This document shows, one piece after another, positions 46,198 to 55,073 of a DNA stretch of 64,000 nt. The translations under genes and the position numbers were made by a program. Below the pieces are notes generated by a model. The model ran no database searches, was not told the DNA's origin, and saw only the letters and a list, made by a program, of their open reading frames with translations. Origin of the DNA: CAZEAC01 sp964510065. GTDB taxonomy: Bacteria; Bdellovibrionota_C; UBA2361; CAIXSY01. Positions within the stretch are counted from its first letter, which is position 1. Each line of letters opens with the position of its first letter. The stretch lies in the NCBI GenBank assembly GCA_964510065.1, contig CAZEAC010000013.1:12609-76608 (forward strand), read 5' to 3'.

Positions 46198-47064
46198 ATG
46201 CAATTAAGTATGGGTTGGTTTTCAAGAGAAAAAGCGCCGCGTCCGGTGGTTGATAGCTCTAAGCGGCTGCAGATTCCCGATGATTTGTGGGCTGCCTGTC
46301 CCGGCTGCGAAACTATAATTTATACCAAAGAGCTTAAGCGTACCGGCGGGGTCTGTACTGCCTGTAATTTTCATTTCAGATTGACCGCAAAACAACGGCT
46401 TCCGCTTGTCGTGGATCGGCACTCCTTTGTTGAGATTGACCCGCAGCTGCGCTCAGGAGATCCGCTCAATTTTAAAGATACTAAGCGCTACAAAGACCTG
46501 CTTAAAAAGGCCGAGAAGAAGACCGAGCTTGCCGAAGCGGTGATAACAGGGCGGGCTAGGGTACTCAATCTTCCGGTAATGGTTGGTATCTTTGATTTTA
46601 GCTTTATGGGCGGCTCGATGGGGGCTGTTGTCGGAGAAAAGCTTTCCCGAATGATTGAAATTGGGCGCGATGAGAAGCGTCCGGTTATTATCGTATCTGC
46701 CTCCGGTGGTGCGCGCATGCACGAGGGGATCTTTTCGCTGATGCAGATGGCTAAAGTAAGTGCTGCGCTTGCACGCTTGGGGCAGGCACATATTCCCTAT
46801 ATTTCAGTTCTTACCGATCCGACGACAGGCGGGGTCGCTGCGTCGCTGGCAATGCTGGGTGATGTCATTCTTGCTGAGCCGAAGGCGCTTATTGGCTTTG
46901 CCGGTCCGCGAGTTCTTGAACAGACCATTCGCCAAAAGCTTCCTGAGGGTTTTCAACGTTCTGAGTTCCTCCTTGAGCATGGGATGGTCGACCGGATCGT
47001 TCAGCGTATGGAGATGAAGGACGAAATTGCGCTGATCCTCAAGAATTTCGGGTTTGGCGCTTAG
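46198..47064 (+). CDS. accD: Acetyl-CoA carboxylase carboxyltransferase subunit beta
   Basis: This 288-residue subunit transfers the carboxyl group from biotin to acetyl-CoA, giving malonyl-CoA for fatty acid synthesis. The N-terminal zinc ribbon is intact (CPGCETI then CTACNFHF), followed by the crotonase-fold motifs GFMGGSMGAVVGEK, SASGGARMHEGIFSLMQM and LTDPTTGGVAASLAMLGD. ATG 46210 is an equally plausible start; neither has a strong ribosome site. accA is not adjacent. Confidence 0.95.
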   Translation: MQLSMGWFSREKAPRPVVDSSKRLQIPDDLWAACPGCETIIYTKELKRTGGVCTACNFHFRLTAKQRLPLVVDRHSFVEIDPQLRSGDPLNFKDTKRYKDLLKKAEKKTELAEAVITGRARVLNLPVMVGIFDFSFMGGSMGAVVGEKLSRMIEIGRDEKRPVIIVSASGGARMHEGIFSLMQMAKVSAALARLGQAHIPYISVLTDPTTGGVAASLAMLGDVILAEPKALIGFAGPRVLEQTIRQKLPEGFQRSEFLLEHGMVDRIVQRMEMKDEIALILKNFGFGA

Positions 47065-47085
47065 TGTGGGGTTGTTCTGATTACC

Positions 47086-47259
47086 TCTAGTACACTGTAA
47101 ACGAAGTTTTCCGACTCCTCTCATCTCTGTGCTCTTTCTTATCTCTGTGCTCTTCGTGCCTCTGTGGTTTTTTGAAAGCAAAATAAACCACAGAGGCACA
47201 GGGAGCACCGAGTTAGAACCGAGAGGAAGGATAAGTTATTTTGATTACAGTGTACTAGA
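47086..47259. repeat. Palindromic MITE-like repeat family A, full copy
   Basis: Perfect 15-bp terminal inverted repeats TCTAGTACACTGTAA (47086-47100) and TTACAGTGTACTAGA (47245-47259) bound a 174-bp palindromic element. Inside, CCTCTGTGGTTT and AAACCACAGAGG face each other around TTGAAAGCAAAAT. The element fills most of the 286-base gap between accD and lptD; short frames in it are artefacts. Confidence 0.9.
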
Positions 47260-47350
47260 TACTGCTGATAGGCCGAACCGCATGCTTGCAGAGCGTTTTT
47301 CCTTATATTGTTGATTCTCGATAGTTCGTTGTAGCTTAAAGCTACCAACA

Positions 47351-49903
47351 ATGAGACCACATTATTACCCTTCAGTTCGCGCGCTGGTGCTTTTGTCGCT
47401 TCTTATGGCGACGAGCGCCATATCTCAGTCGACATCCTCTTCGGTGGATAGCCCCGACAAAAAGACTCTTTTTGAAGAGGACACCAAGGAGCATAAGAAG
47501 GCGCTCGAAGAAGAACAGAAAAAGATCTTAAGCCGTGATCCTGCCGGTTCGGGCTTTCTTAATTTCTCTGCGCCCACTGTCGAGTTTCTCAAAGAAGGCA
47601 ATGTCGTTCGCGGCAGTGGCGGTGTACTTATCGCGGGTGAGGGCGTATCGGCGCAAGCAGAAAAAGCCCAGGTTAACCAGAACACCAAAGATGCGACTCT
47701 CGAAGGCGGGGTTCTTTTTTCAGGTATTTCCGGAGAGATTTCCGCGGAAAAAGCAGCGATAAATTTTGATTCTGAAACTGGAAAGTTTGATGCCGCTGAA
47801 TTTTCGATGAGCGATGGCGATTATTTTGTTCGGTCTTCTGAAGCGACGAAACTTAGCGAATATGAGTACGAGCTCGAAGAATCAGAGTTTTTCACCTGTC
47901 GATGTGGCGATGGTTCAAGGCCTTGGTCTGTAGGGTGTTCTCGCGCACATATTACTGAAGAGGGCTATGCCCATACCTATAATACGAAAATTCAGTTTCA
48001 TGAGTTTCCGGTGCTGTATTCACCTTACTTTGTCTTCCCAGTAAAACGTGAGCGAAGCTCCGGGCTTTTGGCGCCAAGTTTTGGCATTAGCAATAAAGAT
48101 GGCTTTCAGACCCGCCTTCCGCTTTTTGTCGTTTTGGATGACAGCACGGATCTCACTCTGACCCCTTTTATAGAAACTGAAACCCGTGTTGGGTCGGAGC
48201 TTAACTTTAGAAAAGCCTTTTCGGAACGGCACAATCTTGATCTGGGGTTGTTGTATTCCGATGAGAGCCTCCGCGATGAATCCCTTCGCGGGGTAGTGTA
48301 CGTCGATCCGAAAAGCGGTGGCGCTCCGATTACAAGTCTCTCGCAACTAAGCAGTCCAGACTTCAGCCAGGATCGTTTCGGCGGTTATCTTTCTGAAAGT
48401 TGGAAAAGTGAAGAGAGCGCGCTTCTCCCAAGCGCATTTATAATCGATGGTCACTATGTGAGTGACGATCTTTACCTTCGTGAACTCCCTAATGATCGAA
48501 TTGGCGATCCGCGAGATCGCTACCTCATTTCTACTGCGCTTCTTCGTACTGGTCTCGGAGAATATGCTTATGCCGAGGCGCTAGGGGAGTATAATCAACT
48601 CCTCGATGCGACTGATGATGATCTCGTGTTCCAGCGTGGCCCGCAACTTTCGTTGGCCGGCTCGAAAAGTTTTAGGCCCTTTGGCTTTAATCCTTTAGGC
48701 ATCAAGGTAAATACCGGACTCGGGCTAACCGCAACGAATTTCGTGCGCCAGGAGGGCTACGATGGCTGGCGCTATGATGTAAACCCGACGGTGGGAATTC
48801 CGCTTCGTGTATCAAACTATCTTCAAACACAGGCAACTTTCGGCTGGCGCCATACCAGCTACTCGCTTAATGAAACTGCAAATCCTGCTGTCTCCGGAGA
48901 AGAGCTGGATTCAAGCACCGATCGTCAACTCTACACGCTTGGCTACGATGTGAGTTCGGCGCTTGAGCGGGTCTATGAGCTTGAGCAGGATAGTCTGCTT
49001 CGTTCACTCACGAGTCTGGGAGCACAAAATCAGGAAAGTGAGCTGCTTAGGGTGAAACATGTGCTTGAGCCAAAGGTGAGCTACCTCTACGTGCCCGAGC
49101 GAGATCAGGCCGAGAACCCATTTTTCGATAGCCTTGACCGCTACGGTGCGCGGAGTCTCGTTACCTACGGGCTTGATAATACAATTTATGGGCGATTCTT
49201 GCCGCGGAGCGCAGTCGATGACAACATTCCTGACCTGGCGCCGCGCGTCGAAGATCTCCCGACAGCTGGCATTGGGCGTATCGCCGGCGATATTTCGGGG
49301 TTTGATGACTCCTCGGGACTTGGCAATAGCTTACAAACAAAGCGCGGCACGATTCGGAAGTTGATGAATTTTGGTGTGCGCCAAAGCTATGACTTAAACG
49401 AGGAGCGCCAAGACTTAAATCCGGACAGGAACTCTTTCTCAGATCTTGGTTTCTATGCAGGACTATTTCCTACTCAGAATTTTGGATTACAGCTTGATAA
49501 CAATTATAATGCGGAGAATAACGAGATTTCATCCTGGCATATCGGCACCACATTAACCGATGACCGCGGAGATGCTCTTCGTGCGCGTTATTCGTATGTG
49601 AAAGATTATAGTGTAACCGCGAAGGATATCGATCAAATAGAGGGCAACCTGGAGATTAAGCTAATTGACCGTTTACGTATCGGTTATTATGCGTCCTACG
49701 ATAATTTTGCCAATGAATTTTTCGAAAATCGGGTAGCGCTCAGATTGAAGAGTCCGTGCGATTGCTGGAGTGTGGATCTGGGTTATAGTGAGACTCTTAA
49801 TCCAGATAAGGAAACATTCTTATTGCGCTTTACTTTTAAGGGGTTAGGCGATATTTCTCAGAATGTCTTTTCGCGCCGTCCTGAAAACAATAGCGCTGGC
49901 TAA
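47351..49903 (+). CDS. lptD: LPS-assembly outer membrane protein LptD
   Basis: This 850-residue protein inserts LPS into the outer leaflet. It starts with a signal peptide (ALVLLSLLMATSAIS), has an N-terminal OstA/jellyroll domain (ATLEGGVLFSGISGEISAEK) that receives LPS from the periplasmic bridge, and a long C-terminal beta-barrel with motifs YSPYFVFPVKRERSSGLLAP and KHVLEPKVSYLYVP. Two cysteine clusters (CRCGDG... and SPCDCW) could form the inter-domain disulfides required for LptD function. LptE was not found. Confidence 0.93.
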   Translation: MRPHYYPSVRALVLLSLLMATSAISQSTSSSVDSPDKKTLFEEDTKEHKKALEEEQKKILSRDPAGSGFLNFSAPTVEFLKEGNVVRGSGGVLIAGEGVSAQAEKAQVNQNTKDATLEGGVLFSGISGEISAEKAAINFDSETGKFDAAEFSMSDGDYFVRSSEATKLSEYEYELEESEFFTCRCGDGSRPWSVGCSRAHITEEGYAHTYNTKIQFHEFPVLYSPYFVFPVKRERSSGLLAPSFGISNKDGFQTRLPLFVVLDDSTDLTLTPFIETETRVGSELNFRKAFSERHNLDLGLLYSDESLRDESLRGVVYVDPKSGGAPITSLSQLSSPDFSQDRFGGYLSESWKSEESALLPSAFIIDGHYVSDDLYLRELPNDRIGDPRDRYLISTALLRTGLGEYAYAEALGEYNQLLDATDDDLVFQRGPQLSLAGSKSFRPFGFNPLGIKVNTGLGLTATNFVRQEGYDGWRYDVNPTVGIPLRVSNYLQTQATFGWRHTSYSLNETANPAVSGEELDSSTDRQLYTLGYDVSSALERVYELEQDSLLRSLTSLGAQNQESELLRVKHVLEPKVSYLYVPERDQAENPFFDSLDRYGARSLVTYGLDNTIYGRFLPRSAVDDNIPDLAPRVEDLPTAGIGRIAGDISGFDDSSGLGNSLQTKRGTIRKLMNFGVRQSYDLNEERQDLNPDRNSFSDLGFYAGLFPTQNFGLQLDNNYNAENNEISSWHIGTTLTDDRGDALRARYSYVKDYSVTAKDIDQIEGNLEIKLIDRLRIGYYASYDNFANEFFENRVALRLKSPCDCWSVDLGYSETLNPDKETFLLRFTFKGLGDISQNVFSRRPENNSAG

Positions 49904-49913
49904 CTCCTAAATG

Positions 49914-49950
49914 CCCGGTGCGGTTGATAATTCGGCGCACGGGACCTTTT
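49914..49950 (+). terminator. Possible rho-independent terminator after lptD
   Basis: CCCGGTGCG and CGCACGGG pair with a one-base bulge, followed within three bases by TTTT. It lies in the short gap between lptD and rfbB. Confidence 0.5.
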
Positions 49951-50004
49951 CTGAGAGCTGCGCTACAATTTTAGTCGCGTATTTTTTTGAGAAGACGAAA
50001 AGCT

Positions 50005-51027
50005 ATGCAGGTACTGATAACCGGCGCGGCCGGTTTTATAGGTAGTAATTTGGTGCATCTTTTGGCCCGCGAGCGGCCACAGTGGGATCTTGTTGCTCTG
50101 GATAAGCTTACCTATGCCGGAAATTTCGAAAATATCGCTGATCTGGTCCAGCATCGGAAGGTGCAATTCGAGAAATTAGATATCGCCGATCCTGAGGAGA
50201 TGAAGCGACTCTTTGAGCGCTACAATTTCGAATTGGTATTTCATCTCGCCGCTGAAAGCCATGTCGATCGCTCGATTTTTTCGGGAGTAGAATTTGCTCG
50301 TACTAATGTCGTAGGCACGCAGGTGCTGCTCGATGTTTCCCGCGCGGCCAAAGTAAGGCGATTTGTGCATATCTCGACGGATGAGGTGTATGGCTCGCTA
50401 GGTCCTACGGGACGTTTCGTGGAAACGACACCACTTGATCCGTCGAGTGCCTACTCGGCATCAAAGGCGGCGAGTGACCTTATGGTGCTTGCGGCATTTA
50501 GAACCCACGCGCAGGAGGCTATAGTTACCCGTTGCACCAATAATTACGGTCCGTTGCAGTTTCCTGAAAAGCTTATTCCGCTTTTTATTACTAACGCGCT
50601 TGAAGATAAGCCGCTGCCGCTTTACGGCGATGGACTTAATGTTCGAAGCTGGGTTCATGTGCTTGATCATTGTGAAGCGTTGCTCGGTGTTGCTGAGCGT
50701 GGACGGGCGGGCGAAGTGTACAATGTGGGCGGTGCTGCCGAGGCCGAACTTCCGAACAAAGAGGTAACTCGTAAGATTCTTGCGATTCTTGGAAAACCAG
50801 AGACGCTTATCAAGCCAGTAGCTGATCGCCTAGGCCACGATCGGCGCTATGCGGTCGACTATTCCAAGATAAATAAGGAGATCGGCTGGAAGCCAAAAAT
50901 TGATTTTGTGCAGGGACTTGCCGACACGGTTCGCTGGTACCGAGAGAACGAAAAATGGTGGCGTTCTATCAAGAGTGGTGAGTATCTCAAATTTTATGAG
51001 AAAAATTACGGTGCACGCGGAGTATAG
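50005..51027 (+). CDS. rfbB: dTDP-glucose 4,6-dehydratase
   Basis: This 340-residue SDR enzyme makes dTDP-4-keto-6-deoxyglucose for L-rhamnose and other sugars. The N-terminal GAAGFIGSN binds NAD, and HLAAESHVDRSI, STDEVYGSLG, PSSAYSASKAASD and TRCTNNYGP are the standard RmlB motifs, with the Tyr-Lys pair in YSASK. ATG 50005 is preferred over TTG 49987. It is the first gene of a sugar-nucleotide operon; RmlA and RmlC are not in the window. Confidence 0.95.
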   Translation: MQVLITGAAGFIGSNLVHLLARERPQWDLVALDKLTYAGNFENIADLVQHRKVQFEKLDIADPEEMKRLFERYNFELVFHLAAESHVDRSIFSGVEFARTNVVGTQVLLDVSRAAKVRRFVHISTDEVYGSLGPTGRFVETTPLDPSSAYSASKAASDLMVLAAFRTHAQEAIVTRCTNNYGPLQFPEKLIPLFITNALEDKPLPLYGDGLNVRSWVHVLDHCEALLGVAERGRAGEVYNVGGAAEAELPNKEVTRKILAILGKPETLIKPVADRLGHDRRYAVDYSKINKEIGWKPKIDFVQGLADTVRWYRENEKWWRSIKSGEYLKFYEKNYGARGV

Positions 51028-51030
51028 GCG

Positions 51031-51942
51031 ATGAAGATCTTGTTATTCGGCGGAAGTGGGCAGCTTGGATTTGAGATTCGCAAGCGTGCGCATGATCTTA
51101 ATTTTGAAGTGCTGTCGCCAGTGCACTCTGAAGTTGACATCGCAGACGCCGCGCAGGTACGGCACTTTGCCGCCAACATTAAAGTCGACATCGTGATTAA
51201 TTGCGCGGCCTATACCGCCGTCGATAAAGCCGAAGTTGAGCGCGAGCAGGCGCACAGGATTAACTGTGTCGGTGCGCAAAATGCTGCCGAAGCCGCAAAA
51301 GCGCAGGGAGTGCGGCTGCTGCATGTTTCGACCGACTATGTATATGACGGTGCGCTCAACCGCCTGATACGCGAAGATGATCCGGTTCGGCCACTGAACT
51401 ATTACGGCGAGAGCAAGCTTGAGGGTGAGCGCGCGATTCAACAATGTATCGGTGACGCAGCGACGTTAGTCCGTACTTCGTCATTGCATGGTCAGAAAGG
51501 AATAAATTTCGTGAACACCATGCTTAAGTTTTTTGCTGAACGCCCGGTCGTGAGCGTGGTTAACGACCAGTTCATGTGCCCGACTTGGGCTGGCTGGCTC
51601 GCCGAGACGCTTCTTGACTTGGTACGGATTCCAACGAGCGGGGTACTGCATGCTTGCGGTGAAGGTGTCGTAAGCTGGTTCGAATTTGCGCGCGCAATTC
51701 ATCAGTACTCGGTGGTGCCGGCGACTAATGAGCCGAGCCGGACCGAGCTTAAACCTATAAGCGCAGCGGAATTTAATCGACCTGCAGTGCGTCCAGTCCA
51801 CTCAGGTATGGATTGCACAAAGCTTTCTTCGATATTAGGTCGAAAGCCGATTAGTTGGCAGGCAGGACTTAAGGCGCACCTTGGCGAAATGGGAGTCTTG
51901 GCGCCAACGCCAACGGAAGATTTGGCGCGAGGCGTTGGCTAG
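51031..51942 (+). CDS. rfbD: dTDP-4-dehydrorhamnose reductase
   Basis: This 303-residue reductase makes dTDP-L-rhamnose with NAD(P)H. It shows GGSGQLGFEI at the N-terminus, NCAAYTAVDKAE in the RmlD region and the STDYVYDG and NYYGESKLEGE motifs with the Tyr-Lys catalytic pair. It follows rfbB by 3 bases and overlaps the ribosome site of the next gene, so the operon is tight. Confidence 0.94.
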   Translation: MKILLFGGSGQLGFEIRKRAHDLNFEVLSPVHSEVDIADAAQVRHFAANIKVDIVINCAAYTAVDKAEVEREQAHRINCVGAQNAAEAAKAQGVRLLHVSTDYVYDGALNRLIREDDPVRPLNYYGESKLEGERAIQQCIGDAATLVRTSSLHGQKGINFVNTMLKFFAERPVVSVVNDQFMCPTWAGWLAETLLDLVRIPTSGVLHACGEGVVSWFEFARAIHQYSVVPATNEPSRTELKPISAAEFNRPAVRPVHSGMDCTKLSSILGRKPISWQAGLKAHLGEMGVLAPTPTEDLARGVG

Positions 51943-51953
51943 GGGATTTGAGT

Positions 51954-53018
51954 ATGGCTGCACTTAAGGTAGTGATACTTGCTGGCGGCCAGGGCGCGCG
52001 TTTCTGGCCGATTAGCAGAATCAAACGACCGAAGCAATTTCTCTCGATAAGCGAAAGTGGTGAAAGTCTTATTCAAGCCACAGCGCGGCGAGTCTTGCCA
52101 CTGAGTGGCAAAGAAAATCTTATGGTTGTTACAAATGTGCTCCACGAGGCCTTGATTGCAGAGCATGTGCCTTACGCACAGATTGTGAGCGAACCGATAG
52201 GACGAAATACCGCGGCGTCGATTGGCCTTGCGGCCATTCGTATCCGCCGGGAGTCGCCGAAAACCGTGATGGTAGTACTTCCTGCCGATCATTCGGTGAC
52301 GAACGAAGATATCTTGCGGGAAACTCTAAAGGAAGCAGCCGAGCTTGCTGCGAGTAAGGATATTCTTGCGACGATCGGTATCAAGCCGACCTTCGCGCAT
52401 ACCGGCTATGGCTACATCAAACGCGGGAAGAAAATTGGTGCGAGGAGCTATGAAGTCGGACGTTTTTACGAGAAGCCGAATCTTGAGCGCGCCACCAAAT
52501 ATATCGAGGCAGGCGATTACTTTTGGAATAGCGGCATGTTCGTGTGGCGTGCTGAGGTAATACTCGCGGCGATCAAAGATGAAATGCCAAATCTTTTTGA
52601 TGCGCTCCAGCAGATTGAGCAGGCGCTCGGCAGTGCATTAGAGAAAGAAACTATCCAGCGTGTCTTTAATGGCCTCGAGTCAACTTCTATCGACTTCGGC
52701 GTGCTCGAGCATGCGAAAAATTGCGCAGTGGTGGGTGCTGAGGCATTCGGTTGGAGTGATGTCGGATCGTGGGACGCTTGGGCAGAGCATTTCGACAAAG
52801 ATGCTGATGGAAATCTTCGCTATGGCGATGCGCTTGTTATTGATAGCAAGGGCTGTGTCGTGCATTCAAAAAACCGATTAATCGCAGTACTGGGTGCCGA
52901 AGATCTGGTGGTAATTGACGCTGGCGATGCGATGTTGGTGTGTCCGCGCAGTCGTTTGCAGGATGTGCGTAAGATAGTAGATGAGCTGAAGCGCGAAGGG
53001 CGGAATGAATTTATCTAA
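51954..53018 (+). CDS. manC: Mannose-1-phosphate guanylyltransferase
   Basis: This 354-residue enzyme makes GDP-mannose from mannose-1-phosphate and GTP. The nucleotidyltransferase signature LAGGQGARFWPISR and the GDP-mannose-type FYEKPN and WNSGMFVWR motifs are present; the C-terminal isomerase domain of bifunctional ManC is absent. The RBS AGGGGA at 51941-51946 overlaps the rfbD stop. The product feeds gmd. Confidence 0.92.
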   Translation: MAALKVVILAGGQGARFWPISRIKRPKQFLSISESGESLIQATARRVLPLSGKENLMVVTNVLHEALIAEHVPYAQIVSEPIGRNTAASIGLAAIRIRRESPKTVMVVLPADHSVTNEDILRETLKEAAELAASKDILATIGIKPTFAHTGYGYIKRGKKIGARSYEVGRFYEKPNLERATKYIEAGDYFWNSGMFVWRAEVILAAIKDEMPNLFDALQQIEQALGSALEKETIQRVFNGLESTSIDFGVLEHAKNCAVVGAEAFGWSDVGSWDAWAEHFDKDADGNLRYGDALVIDSKGCVVHSKNRLIAVLGAEDLVVIDAGDAMLVCPRSRLQDVRKIVDELKREGRNEFI

Positions 53019-53032
53019 AGGGAGTAATAGGA

Positions 53033-54007
53033 ATGTCAAATAAAGTTGCGTTAATCACAGGTATTACCGGGCAAGATGGCTCTTACCTCGCGGAGCTTTT
53101 ACTTGAGAAGGGCTATAAAGTGTACGGTATGGTGCGCCGAGCGTCGATTGACAAGTTTGAAAGAATTGCGCACATCATGAATAAAATCGAGCTGATTCAG
53201 GGCGATCTTCTTGATCAGTTTTCGTTGATCTCCGTGCTTAAGCAAACCCAGCCGGCCGAGGTCTACAATCTTGCGGCGCAGAGTTTCGTGCCGACAAGTT
53301 GGGCCCAGCCAGTGCTTACTTCGGAGTTCACCGCGGTCGGTGTCACCAAGCTTCTTGAGTCAATTAGGCTTGTCGATCCGAAGATCCGTTTCTACCAGGC
53401 GAGCAGCTCGGAGATGTACGGCAAGGTCCGCGAGGTGCCACAAAGTGAGCTGACCCCTTTCTACCCGCGCTCACCGTACGGCGTTTCGAAAGTGTATGGA
53501 CATTACATTACGGTAAATTACCGCGAGAGCTATAATCTTTTCGCCGTGTCGGGAATTCTTTTTAATCATGAATCGCCTCGACGTGGTCTTGAGTTTGTGA
53601 CACGAAAAGTCACTGACGGCGTGGCGCGTATTAAACTTGGTCTTTCAAAGGAGCTTCGCCTCGGAAATCTCGAGGCGAAAAGAGACTGGGGCTTTGCAGG
53701 CGATTATGTTCGCGCGATGTGGTTGATGCTTCAACAGCCGACCGCAAACGATTATGTGATTGCGACGGGAGAAACTCACTCGGTCCATGAATTGGTCGAG
53801 ATTGCATTTGCGCACGCCGGCCTTGATTGGAAAAACCACGTTAAAGTTGATAAGGCATTTCTCCGTCCCGCAGAGGTTGATCTTCTCGTTGGAGATCCGA
53901 CCAAGGCGAAGAAAGAGTTGGGATGGCAGCCATCCATGACGTTCCCGCAGATGGTAAAAATGATGGTTGATGCCGATATCGCACGGCTTCAAGAGATCGG
54001 GGGCTAA
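53033..54007 (+). CDS. gmd: GDP-mannose 4,6-dehydratase
   Basis: This 324-residue SDR enzyme makes GDP-4-keto-6-deoxymannose. The NADP motif is GITGQDGSYLAELL, with MVRRAS, NLAAQSFVPTSW, SSEMYGKV, YGVSKVYGH and ILFNHESPRRG all matching Gmd. The product is used by Rmd (next gene) and by Fcl at 23119. AGGGAG precedes the ATG. Confidence 0.96.
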   Translation: MSNKVALITGITGQDGSYLAELLLEKGYKVYGMVRRASIDKFERIAHIMNKIELIQGDLLDQFSLISVLKQTQPAEVYNLAAQSFVPTSWAQPVLTSEFTAVGVTKLLESIRLVDPKIRFYQASSSEMYGKVREVPQSELTPFYPRSPYGVSKVYGHYITVNYRESYNLFAVSGILFNHESPRRGLEFVTRKVTDGVARIKLGLSKELRLGNLEAKRDWGFAGDYVRAMWLMLQQPTANDYVIATGETHSVHELVEIAFAHAGLDWKNHVKVDKAFLRPAEVDLLVGDPTKAKKELGWQPSMTFPQMVKMMVDADIARLQEIGG

Positions 54008-54014
54008 TAGCTCG

Positions 54015-54944
54015 ATGCGCGCACTGGTGACCGGCGCCTGTGGATTCGTGGGGGATCACCTTGCGCGACATCTATTAGAGAGCGGTGATGAAGTAGTCGG
54101 CACAGTCTTTCAGCGTAATCTGTCTGAGAAGAGGAGCTATCGCACTGAGTGGGTTGATGTAAGCGATCCCAAAGCGGTGAGTAGATTATTACTCGATTAC
54201 CGCCCTGACATTGTTTACCATTTGGCAGGAATCGCGTTTGTTCCCGAGGCTGAGGAAGACTTTGAGCGCACGCTTCGAGTCAATGTGCTTGCGGTGCATA
54301 ACTTGGCACAAACGCTACACATAGTGAATTCAGGTTCGAAAGTTGTGTTGGTGAGCTCCGCAGAGGTGTATGGAAGAATTTCTCCAGAGGAGCTACCGAT
54401 AAGTGAGCGAACTGCACTTCGCCCGACGAACGCGTATAGCTTGTCGAAGGTAATGGCCGAAGAAGTTTTGTGGCGTTTTGTACGTGAGGGCCGAGTCAAT
54501 GGTGTGGTACTTCGGCCCTTCAACCATATTGGTCCCGGACAAAATGAGCGTTTCGTCGCATCGAGCTTTGCAAGGCAGCTTGCACTCATTAAAAAGGGCA
54601 AGGCCGAGCCGATTCTCAGTGTAGGGAATCTCTCGCCGCAGCGCGATTTCGCTGATGTGCGCGATGTGGTCCGGTGTTACCGTCTCGCGGGCCTCAAAGG
54701 GACGGGAACGTACAATATTGCCAGCGGTCGCTCGATTAGTATCGAGCGTATGCTCGGCCTGCTTGTTGAAGTATCGGGGCTTTCAATTGAGATACGCAAA
54801 GATAGTGCAAAGGTGCGTGGCAACGAAGTCGCCGAGATTATCGGATCCTATAAGCGAGCTGAAGAGGAGCTTGGCTGGAAGCCGGAGATTCCAATCGAGA
54901 AAAGTCTGCGTGATATTTTTGAGTGGTGGCAGGCGCGGGTCTAG
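54015..54944 (+). CDS. GDP-4-keto-6-deoxymannose reductase (Rmd-like)
   Basis: This 309-residue SDR protein follows gmd by 7 bases. GACGFVGDHL binds the cofactor, and HLAGIAFVPEAEEDF, SSAEVYGR, NAYSLSKVMAE and LRPFNHIGPGQ match Rmd, which makes GDP-D-rhamnose. A general sugar-nucleotide epimerase role is the alternative. The ATG at 54015 is favoured over the frame that starts inside gmd. Its TAG stop is supplied by the repeat A end. Confidence 0.85.
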   Translation: MRALVTGACGFVGDHLARHLLESGDEVVGTVFQRNLSEKRSYRTEWVDVSDPKAVSRLLLDYRPDIVYHLAGIAFVPEAEEDFERTLRVNVLAVHNLAQTLHIVNSGSKVVLVSSAEVYGRISPEELPISERTALRPTNAYSLSKVMAEEVLWRFVREGRVNGVVLRPFNHIGPGQNERFVASSFARQLALIKKGKAEPILSVGNLSPQRDFADVRDVVRCYRLAGLKGTGTYNIASGRSISIERMLGLLVEVSGLSIEIRKDSAKVRGNEVAEIIGSYKRAEEELGWKPEIPIEKSLRDIFEWWQARV

Positions 54945-55070
54945 TACACTGTAACCTTTCCTTCCCTCGCCTCCATCTCTGTGACTCTGTGGTTTTTTTA
55001 AGAAAAAAAACACAGAGTCACAGAGAGCACAGAGATGGGAAAGGAAGAGTATATCGGTTACATTGTACAA
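54940..55070. repeat. Palindromic MITE-like repeat family A, copy with imperfect ends
   Basis: The left end TCTAGTACACTGTAACC is the same as at 47086, and the right end GGTTACATTGTACAA is an imperfect inverse. The core pairs CTCTGTGACTCTGTGG with CACAGAGTCACAGAG around a T-rich/A-rich loop. The first TAG of the element is the stop codon of the Rmd-like gene. The A/T tracts may let the hairpin act as a terminator in both directions. Confidence 0.85.
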
Positions 55071-55073
55071 GCG

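Noticed and set aside
47129..47360. Short frames in repeat A (also near 55000 and 56148-56357)
   Set aside because: They translate the CACAGAG repeat into patterns such as NHRGTE and SHRD that are known by-products of these repeats, not proteins.
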